From Bacteroidales bacterium (GTDB taxonomy: Bacteria > Bacteroidota > Bacteroidia > Bacteroidales > P3): a stretch of 41,545 nucleotides of DNA. Under the pieces are notes generated by a model that was given only the letters and a program-made list of their open reading frames with translations, had not been told where the DNA came from and ran no database searches. Below, piece by piece: positions 16,305 to 22,713 of the stretch. The position numbers and the translations under genes are program-made. Where the stretch lies: positions 1 to 41,545 of the forward strand of contig JAGCUZ010000007.1 of assembly GCA_017962615.1 (NCBI GenBank), in the 5' to 3' direction. The first letter of the stretch is position 1. Each line of letters opens with the position of its first letter.

Positions 16305-17318
16305 TTACACTGTGGGTTTCGTTTTCCTCACGTAGATGGGCAGGATGCACAGCGCCGTGCGCGGGCAGCAGCGTATAAGCCCCATGACGGCACGCAATGC
16401 CGTGTGCTTGCGGTAGTAGCGGTTCTGCTTGTAGTCGGGTATCTGCTTGTCGAGCTCGACCATAATCTCGGTTAGCACCTCACGCTGCGGTTCGGCCGTG
16501 TTGTAGATATAGTTGAGTACCGACGAGAGGCAGCCTTTCTTTATGTATATGTAGTCCACCTCGGCCTTGTAGGCATCGTATACGCCGTGCTGGCGTGCGT
16601 AGTCCATCAGGTGGCCGAATACGGCGAGGCGTTTCTGGTACTTGGTGCTGTTCTTGGTCGTCACCACCGAGCCTGGACGTATCAGGTAGTGGTAGAAAGG
16701 CTTGTCGACATGCGCTATGCTCTTGGCCGTCATGAGGCAGCAGGCCACGAAGTAGCTGTCGTCGGCCGAGCGCTCCTCGGGGTAGCGTATGCCGTTGCGC
16801 TCTATCAGGTCGCGGCGGTAGATGAAGGTCCAGAAGTACGAGACGTAGTTGGCCAGGAAGTGCCGCCGTTTCTCGTCGGTGAACTCTCCGGGTTCCACCT
16901 CGGGACTTCTGAGAATCTCGGACGGCTTGCCGTCGAGGTAGTCCTTGCTGGCTTGGCAGTGACACAGCTCCACGCCGCCCTGTCGCATGGCTTCGTTGTA
17001 GAGCTCCTCGAACATCGTGGGCTCAATCCAGTCGTCGCTGTCCACGAAGGCTATATATTCGCCCTGCGCCTGTGGTATGGCGAAGTTGCGAGCCATGCCG
17101 GCACCCATGTTGTGCTCGGGCTTGAGGAATCGGAACTGACCCTCGCGACGGTGACCCGCTATGGTCTGCTTGACGAGGTCGATGCTGTTGTCGGGACCGT
17201 GGTCGTCAACGAAAATGAATTCCATCTCTTCGAGCGTCTGCGCCAGCAGGCTCTCGGTGCATTTCACTATATATTCCGCCACGCCATACACGGGCAGTAT
17301 TACTGATACCTTTACCAT
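16305..17318 (-). CDS. Family 2 glycosyltransferase
   Basis: A 337-residue cytoplasmic or membrane-associated GT-A enzyme transferring a sugar from a nucleotide donor in surface polysaccharide assembly. It begins VKVSVILPVYGVAEYI. FVDDHGPDNS at about 36-45 and the metal- and nucleotide-binding VDSDDW at 92-97 are clear. Residues 98-210 carry the acceptor side (YRRDLIERNGIRYPEERSADD). No transmembrane segment precedes the domain; the C-terminus is basic. It is the last gene of a long minus-strand block and lies behind UDP-galactopyranose mutase, so a galactofuranose or neighbouring-sugar transferase is possible, but donor and linkage are not readable. Confidence 0.92.
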   Translation of the reverse strand: MVKVSVILPVYGVAEYIVKCTESLLAQTLEEMEFIFVDDHGPDNSIDLVKQTIAGHRREGQFRFLKPEHNMGAGMARNFAIPQAQGEYIAFVDSDDWIEPTMFEELYNEAMRQGGVELCHCQASKDYLDGKPSEILRSPEVEPGEFTDEKRRHFLANYVSYFWTFIYRRDLIERNGIRYPEERSADDSYFVACCLMTAKSIAHVDKPFYHYLIRPGSVVTTKNSTKYQKRLAVFGHLMDYARQHGVYDAYKAEVDYIYIKKGCLSSVLNYIYNTAEPQREVLTEIMVELDKQIPDYKQNRYYRKHTALRAVMGLIRCCPRTALCILPIYVRKTKPTV

Positions 17319-17399
17319 ATTTGTAGTTTTAAGTTATTAGTTCTAAGTTTTAAGTTTTAAGTGGCTGAAGCACACAGCAACATATCAACATTAAACCTA
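17319..17399 (+). repeat. AT-rich composite repeat in inverted orientation
   Basis: On the plus strand this reads the TTAAGTTATTAGTTCTAAG block, then AAGTGGCTGAAGCA, then CATATCAACATTAAACC. That is the same order as the other copies, but here it opposes the direction of the flanking genes glf and GT2. The end of glf (Cys codon and TGA stop) lies at the element's border. This is the copy that shows the element is one unit. Confidence 0.7.
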
Positions 17400-18512
17400 T
17401 CAACATTCGTTCAGCCACGGGTGGTTCAGCACCTCGGCCACAACCTTGTCCATGTCGTAGTACTTGTACTCGGCCAGGCGTCCGCCGAAGCTCACGTTCG
17501 CCTCCTTGTCGGCCAAGGCTTTGTACTGTGCGGCGAGGGCGTTGTTGCGGTCGTTGTTGATAGGGTAGTAGGGCTCCGAGCCCTCGTGCCACTGCTCCGA
17601 ATACTCGTAACTCACCACTGTGTCGGGCTGGTGGCCGAACTCGAAGTGCTTGTGCTCGATAACGCGCGTGTAAGGCACCGCCGCGTCGGTGTAGTTAAAG
17701 ACGGCGTTGCCCTGGAAGTTCTCCACGCCTTTCATCAGTTGGTGGTCGAAGCGTACGGTGCGGAACTCCAGCTTGCCCAAGCTGTAGCTGAACCAGGCAT
17801 CCAGCGGGCCGGTGTACAGCACGCGGTCGGCCATGCCAAGGTACTCCTCCTTCTTGGCAAGGAAGTCTTCGTTGAGCCGAACCTCGATGCCGTCGAGCAG
17901 ACGCTCGAACAGTTGCGTGTAGCCGCCGATGGGGATACCTTGGTGCGGGTCGTTGAAGTAGTTGTTGTCGAAGGTGAAACGCAGCGGCAGGCGGCGCAGC
18001 ACGAAGGCGGGAATCTCGGTGGCGGGCATGCCCCACTGCTTCTCAGAATAGCCTTTCACCAGCTTCTCGTAAATGTCGCGTCCGCCCAGCTTCATGCCTT
18101 GCTCCTCGAGGTTGCGAGGCTCGGCGATGGAAGCATACTCGGCCTGCTGTTCGGCGATGCGGCGGCGTGCGTCGTCTGGTGTGATGACGTCGGGCCACAG
18201 CTTGCAGAAGGTGTTCATATTGAACGGCAGGTTGTAGAGGGTGCCGCGATAGTTGGCTATGGGCGAGTTGACGTAGTGGTTGAACCGGCAAAACTGTTGC
18301 ATGTATTCCCACACGCGCTCATCGCTGGTGTGGAATATGTGTGCGCCGTACCAGTGCACGTTGATGCCCGCCATCTCGCGGGTGTGGCAGTTGCCGCCTA
18401 TGTGGTCGCGTTTCTCCACCACCAGGCACCGCTTGCCCCTTCGGGCCGCCTCGTGGGCAAAGACGCTGCCGTAAAGCCCCGCGCCAACTATTATATAATC
18501 GTATTGCTTCAT
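17400..18512 (-). CDS. glf: UDP-galactopyranose mutase
   Basis: A 370-residue FAD enzyme that converts UDP-galactopyranose to UDP-galactofuranose, the donor of galactofuranose in surface glycans. Dinucleotide-binding GAGLYGSVFAHEAA is at about 10-23, followed by VVEKRDHIGGNCHT (31-44). Family-typical segments include VHWYGAHIFHTS, NLPFNMNTF, GYSEKQWG, RLPLRFTFDNNYFND and the C-terminal GGRLAEYKYYDMDKV. Length matches the family. It sits in the glycan part of the block, after the TagF-like transferase, with a repeat-filled spacer on both sides. No membrane segment. Confidence 0.96.
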   Translation of the reverse strand: MKQYDYIIVGAGLYGSVFAHEAARRGKRCLVVEKRDHIGGNCHTREMAGINVHWYGAHIFHTSDERVWEYMQQFCRFNHYVNSPIANYRGTLYNLPFNMNTFCKLWPDVITPDDARRRIAEQQAEYASIAEPRNLEEQGMKLGGRDIYEKLVKGYSEKQWGMPATEIPAFVLRRLPLRFTFDNNYFNDPHQGIPIGGYTQLFERLLDGIEVRLNEDFLAKKEEYLGMADRVLYTGPLDAWFSYSLGKLEFRTVRFDHQLMKGVENFQGNAVFNYTDAAVPYTRVIEHKHFEFGHQPDTVVSYEYSEQWHEGSEPYYPINNDRNNALAAQYKALADKEANVSFGGRLAEYKYYDMDKVVAEVLNHPWLNEC

Positions 18513-18672
18513 TGTGTTTGTGTTGATATGTTGATACGTTGAATGTTGATATGTTTATTGTTGATAGGTGGATATGATAGATGCGTCAGCTACTTAAAAC
18601 TTAAAACTAATAACTTAAAACTAAAATTGCGTCAGCCACTTAAAACTTAGAACTAATAACTTAAAACTAAAA
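18513..18672 (-). repeat. AT-rich composite repeat, double copy plus ATATCAACA block
   Basis: Read on the minus strand after the transferase stop: two tandem blocks of TTTTAAGTTATTAGTT words ending AAGTGGCTGACGCA (near 18624-18637) and AAGTAGCTGACGCA (near 18577-18590). Then come CTATC words and four ATATCAACA-type repeats up to the glf ATG. It is the fullest copy in the window. Confidence 0.7.
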
Positions 18673-19977
18673 TTACTCGTTTATCATCTTCTCTATCTCG
18701 TAGATTATTCGTTCCGATGGCATCATGCCCTCGATGGGTTGCAGGTACCTCTCGTACATCTGCTGCCTTACGTCCTGCATCGGGTCGTTGCCCGCCAGCA
18801 CCACATAGCTAATGAACTTGTCTATAGCTTCCACGTCGCGTGCATGGTAGTGGGCGTCGAACATCCTCTCGCCGAAGGGCGAGAACTTAGAACGCACCTC
18901 TTCGCTACGCACGGTGAAAAGCACCGGCTTGCGCGTGAATATATAGTCGGTGGTGAATGAGCCTGAGTCGTGAATCATCGCGTCAGAGGTGAGGAACAGG
19001 TCTATGTACGACGATTCTTCAACCTGCGTGTTGGCGCGGCGCGACCATTCGGCATAATACTTATCGGTGCGTTCTGAGCCCCACAGCTGTTGTAGTTTGA
19101 ACTTCAGCAGTTGGTGAGGCTTGAAGGCAAACTGCACGGTATCGGCGTATTTGTCGGCAAGCTTCAGCATGTCGTCACAGATTACTAGGAACGACGACAG
19201 GGCAAACCCCTCTTCGATGGAGTGGTGTGGCGCCCATATCACCCTCTTCTTGGTTTTGGCTTGCGGCTTCCATACATCGGCAGGGTGGTAGTCTTTGCGC
19301 AGGAACACCTCGGTGCCCGGATATCCCGTAACTCGGCCGCTATCCCCCTTGCATCGTGAATGCTGCGCGAAAAGCTCGCGGTGGATATCCGATTCAAGGA
19401 AATAGCAGCCCACAAGGTTGTGGAACATCAGGTTGTAGTTGCTGCCATACATGTAGCTGAAGTTGGTGAAGCCGTAGGGTATGTAGCATGTCAGCGTGTC
19501 GCGGAAGTGGTATATGAAGTACTGCGGCAGGTGGTCCTTGTAGGGCGTCGAGAAAAAGACAATGTCGGGTTTGTGCAGTTGCTTGATGTCAAGCCAGCGG
19601 TCATTGCGGCGTGGTATGATATATTCGAAGCCCCGCTCTTTCACAAACTCCTCAGTGCGGCTCAGGGTCTCGTCGATCTCCTCCTTGCTGAACCCCTTGT
19701 ACTGCGAGTAGGGGTATATGACCACGTATGGGTGATACCCGTCGCGCTCATGCATGGCGCGGAACAGGTAGTCGGCTTTCCACATGCCCGGCGTGGTGAG
19801 GAAGAATGCCACCTCGATGCAGTTCTTGCCTTTCAGCCTGCGTGCCGCCTCCAGCTGCGACTGGCGGAAGCGCTGCATGTAGCGTTTGGTCAAGAAAGGC
19901 GCTTTGCTCCTCAGCGCGTCGTGGTAGGCGATGGCAAGCCTGAGTCGGTACACCAGTGATTTGTCGTAGTTCTTCAT
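18673..19977 (-). CDS. CDP-glycerol glycerophosphotransferase family protein (TagF/TagB-like)
   Basis: A 434-residue GT-B-like transferase of the family that moves glycerol phosphate (or related polyol phosphates) from a CDP-activated donor to a glycan. Family signs: the central RVIWAPHHSIEEGF at about 243-256, FAFKPHQLL at about 284-292, and SDAMIHDSGSFTTDYIF near 330-346, the equivalent of the nucleotide-binding 'DYSS' block. The N-terminal 200 residues form the acceptor domain. No membrane helix; attachment to the membrane would be by basic surface. The TagD-like gene in the same block would make CDP-glycerol. The stop of the DUF362 gene lies 14 bases upstream. Confidence 0.85.
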   Translation of the reverse strand: MKNYDKSLVYRLRLAIAYHDALRSKAPFLTKRYMQRFRQSQLEAARRLKGKNCIEVAFFLTTPGMWKADYLFRAMHERDGYHPYVVIYPYSQYKGFSKEEIDETLSRTEEFVKERGFEYIIPRRNDRWLDIKQLHKPDIVFFSTPYKDHLPQYFIYHFRDTLTCYIPYGFTNFSYMYGSNYNLMFHNLVGCYFLESDIHRELFAQHSRCKGDSGRVTGYPGTEVFLRKDYHPADVWKPQAKTKKRVIWAPHHSIEEGFALSSFLVICDDMLKLADKYADTVQFAFKPHQLLKFKLQQLWGSERTDKYYAEWSRRANTQVEESSYIDLFLTSDAMIHDSGSFTTDYIFTRKPVLFTVRSEEVRSKFSPFGERMFDAHYHARDVEAIDKFISYVVLAGNDPMQDVRQQMYERYLQPIEGMMPSERIIYEIEKMINE

Positions 19978-19991
19978 GTCGCCGTCAGAAT

Positions 19992-21224
19992 TTATAGACT
20001 GATCTGTTTCTTGATATTGCGCCAGGCAAAAGGCACCTCGAAGTCGGCGTAGCGTGTGTTGCGTGTAAAGAAATCGGTGATGGCCTCGCCGTCGATGTAC
20101 ACCGGGTTGTTGCGGTAGTCGTCGGCCATCCGCTCTATGAAGTATTCAAGATATTTCACCTTTTCGGGGTCAAGCCCCATGTAGCGCACGGCGGCTATGT
20201 CGGTAAGCAGGAAGTCGGCCCCTCCGAGTAGCACGTTGGCGTGTTTGGAAGTGGGGCAGAACGGGCCCTGGCCTTCGCCAGCCATTATGCCGTCTATCAC
20301 GGTGAAATATTTCCGCTCTTTGGTGAGCAGGCTCTTGTAGAGGTCTACCACCATGCGCCATATCGTGTCGTTGCCAGGATGTGCGCCACGGTGTGTAACC
20401 GTGGCATGCTGCGCACGCTCCCAGCTGGCCCGGTCGGGGTATTCGTCGCCTCCGGTCTCCGGGCTGCCTATGCGCCAGTGCACGAGTTGGTTTTTGCGCG
20501 TCATGGCACCCACCTGACCTTTCAGGTTCAGCGTGGCTCCCACTTTCTGGTGGGTCTTCAGTTTTGGAATCGATATGTAAACGTCCGAGTCGTACAGGCT
20601 CTTCGACATTGTGTAGAGCTGAGTGTCGCCCGTGTGCGCGGCCACCGTCTCCTCGCGTTCATCGAAGACACCCCGGAATAGCGACGAGTCCACGCCGTAC
20701 AGTAGGCTGTCCTTGCCCAGGTTGAGCTCCACCTCGCCGTTGGGGTCGCCAGGCTGTGGTGCCATCTTGTCCTTCTTACCGTAGTCTTTGAGGTCTTTGC
20801 ACACAAGCGGCCTGAGGTCGTATATATGGCAGGGTACGTCGTATTTGCTCTCAAGACGCCGTATGCCGGTAAATTCCATCAGCTCGTCAAAGTCGGCGTC
20901 AATCGAGGGGTTGTCGGCAATGATAATCTCGCCGCGTCCGCCCAGGGCCTGTGCCACGCGGTCGGCCACGGCCTCGATGACGGCAGGATGCGTGATTACG
21001 CAGTAAAGACTGTCGGTGTGGTCGCATGATTTGCGCCACCGCGATGCCACCCAGTTGGGTTTGATAAACACCCTCATGCCGGGTTCAATATAACCCTCGA
21101 AAGGGTTTTCCGTATTCATTCCGAGCGACTGGAATATCCTGTCCAGCGCACGGTTTACTTTCATCGGTTGGTAGCTGTCGGCCGAGGCTATCGCCACGGC
21201 TCGCTTATTTATTGTAGTCCCCAT
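19992..21224 (-). CDS. DUF362 domain protein
   Basis: A 410-residue protein starting MGTTINKRAVAIASAD. The frame opens at a TTG two codons earlier, but ATG at 21224 is preferred; it overlaps the end of the upstream gene by 20 bases. DUF362 features: MRVFIKPNWV (about 50-59), a set of DSDVYISIPKLKTHQKVGATLNLKGQ-type residues around the middle, and VIDGIMAGEGQGPF later. The family has no agreed function; some members carry 4Fe-4S ferredoxin motifs, but no CxxCxxC cluster is visible here. The protein is probably cytoplasmic. Being locked between the asparagine-synthase-like enzyme and the TagF-like transferase, it most likely acts on the same glycan or its precursor. That role is inference. Confidence 0.85.
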   Translation of the reverse strand: MGTTINKRAVAIASADSYQPMKVNRALDRIFQSLGMNTENPFEGYIEPGMRVFIKPNWVASRWRKSCDHTDSLYCVITHPAVIEAVADRVAQALGGRGEIIIADNPSIDADFDELMEFTGIRRLESKYDVPCHIYDLRPLVCKDLKDYGKKDKMAPQPGDPNGEVELNLGKDSLLYGVDSSLFRGVFDEREETVAAHTGDTQLYTMSKSLYDSDVYISIPKLKTHQKVGATLNLKGQVGAMTRKNQLVHWRIGSPETGGDEYPDRASWERAQHATVTHRGAHPGNDTIWRMVVDLYKSLLTKERKYFTVIDGIMAGEGQGPFCPTSKHANVLLGGADFLLTDIAAVRYMGLDPEKVKYLEYFIERMADDYRNNPVYIDGEAITDFFTRNTRYADFEVPFAWRNIKKQISL

Positions 21225-22266
21225 CGTCAATCATGTTTAGGAAACGTTCCAGAGCATAAACATACCATTTTTGGTCGCCGGTCATCACGTCCGTGCAGTG
21301 CTGCCAAAACTCGTCGCGCCGCGGACCCACCCAGTCTTTCATCCATTCGTTCAGCGGCCTTGGCATAGGAGTCTTTACCGGAATCTCCCATCCCGGGTAA
21401 AGCCTCTGGAATATCTCGCGTATTAGATATTTGTTCTCGCCCCTGCGTATGCGTGCGTAGTCGAGCGGTGCGCCGAGTACGGTCTTCGAATAGGGCATGT
21501 GCAGCCGTATTCCTGCCGTAGCGCATGCATCCTCGTACGAGTTTATAGCCTCTTCGTACATGGTCTTGTTCAAGAAAGCATGGGCGTCAGTGTAGCCCTC
21601 TTTGGTCCATGCCGCATAAGGGTCGGTTATCATCATCGGGTGTCGAAGCACCTTGTAAGGCAGAACATATGAATACCTGTCTACGAACTCACCGAAAGTC
21701 CAGTCCTTCGACATCAGTCCGCTCATTCCGCCATATACTATATCGGCGCTTTCGCCGAATACTATCTCGTCAAAACCGTCCTCTAATGCCTTGCGCGACG
21801 CCTTGTATATCTGAATCTCTATCGAGTGGCAGGGCGAGCCCTTGTGGCGCATCAGGACCGGAGCCAGTCTCTCCATGTCATCCCAATACACTTCTACGAT
21901 GCGGTGCTCCAGCCCGCATTCGGCGGCATATCTCGCAGCCTGTTCCGTTTCATCGGTCACCTGCACGCCAGGCACTACGCATTTAAACGTATAGGCCATG
22001 CTGTCTTTGGGCATCATCTTGGCCAGGATGGCCGAGTCGATGCCGCCGCTCAGTGCCAGGGCTGTGCGGCCACCCTTCGTGGCTGCGGCCATCCCCTCGC
22101 GCAGAGCCTCCTCCAGCTCGTGGCTGTCCTTTACGCTCCTGCGGCCTTCGGGCGGTGTTACGTGGAAATCCTTTATTCCCTCGGCAAAGCAGCGGCTGCG
22201 GTCAACCACAGTACGGAACATGAGCCAGCTGCTCATGCAGAAATCCCTGTCGACAATCCTATCCAT
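21205..22266 (-). CDS. Asparagine-synthase-like PP-loop enzyme lacking the glutaminase domain
   Basis: A 353-residue protein with the ATP-pyrophosphatase signature LSGGIDSAI at 72-80, and the downstream FGESADIVYGG and LDYARIRRGENKYLIRE regions of asparagine-synthase C-terminal domains. The usual N-terminal Ntn glutaminase domain with Cys2 is missing; the first 60 residues are too short and unlike it. It should activate a carboxylate by adenylation and then amidate or ligate it, using free ammonia, a separate amidotransferase or another nucleophile. Full-length relatives in O-antigen clusters amidate uronic acids. Two bases separate it from the TagD-like gene, and it overlaps the DUF362 gene by 20 bases. 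Confidence 0.85.
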   Translation of the reverse strand: MDRIVDRDFCMSSWLMFRTVVDRSRCFAEGIKDFHVTPPEGRRSVKDSHELEEALREGMAAATKGGRTALALSGGIDSAILAKMMPKDSMAYTFKCVVPGVQVTDETEQAARYAAECGLEHRIVEVYWDDMERLAPVLMRHKGSPCHSIEIQIYKASRKALEDGFDEIVFGESADIVYGGMSGLMSKDWTFGEFVDRYSYVLPYKVLRHPMMITDPYAAWTKEGYTDAHAFLNKTMYEEAINSYEDACATAGIRLHMPYSKTVLGAPLDYARIRRGENKYLIREIFQRLYPGWEIPVKTPMPRPLNEWMKDWVGPRRDEFWQHCTDVMTGDQKWYVYALERFLNMIDDGDYNK

Positions 22267-22268
22267 GG

Positions 22269-22703
22269 CTATTTCATGTCTTCGAGGTTGTCAACGCGCA
22301 AGGTGTCAAGGGCACGGCGTATCTGTGTCGACGACACTCCCTGTGTATAGGGGAAATAAATAATCTTGATACCCTCTTTGGCAAAATCGGCCTCGTACTT
22401 CTTCCACTTCTCGGTTCCGTACCAGTCGTCGCCGACGAAGAGATAGGTGGCGCCAAGTTTCTTGCAGGCTGTCAGCTTGTCCATGTCGTATTGCGGTACG
22501 GCGGCATCCACATACTTGCAGCTGCGCACCACTTCGATGCGGTCTTCGAAGGGAATCAAAGCCTTCTTCCCCTTGTAGGCCACCAGTTCATCCACGGTGA
22601 CGCCAACAATAAGTTTGTCGCACATCCCTTTGGCATTCTTCAGCAAGTTGAGATGCCCTATATGGAATAGGTCGTAAACGCCCGTTGTGTATCCTATTGT
22701 CAT
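22269..22703 (-). CDS. tagD: Glycerol-3-phosphate cytidylyltransferase-like enzyme
   Basis: A 144-residue nucleotidyltransferase of the TagD type, making CDP-glycerol from CTP and glycerol 3-phosphate. GVYDLFHIGHLNLL (8-21) carries the HxGH nucleotide-binding motif; VGDDWYGTEKW matches the VMGDDW segment of Bacillus TagD; and YTQGVSSTQIRR matches the RTEGISTTKI motif. Its length is the TagD length. The closely related ethanolamine-phosphate and sugar-phosphate cytidylyltransferases cannot be excluded. The TagF-like transferase three genes downstream is the expected consumer. Spacing to the flanking genes is 10 and 2 bases, so it is within an operon. Confidence 0.85.
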   Translation of the reverse strand: MTIGYTTGVYDLFHIGHLNLLKNAKGMCDKLIVGVTVDELVAYKGKKALIPFEDRIEVVRSCKYVDAAVPQYDMDKLTACKKLGATYLFVGDDWYGTEKWKKYEADFAKEGIKIIYFPYTQGVSSTQIRRALDTLRVDNLEDMK

Positions 22704-22713
22704 GTCGGTATGT

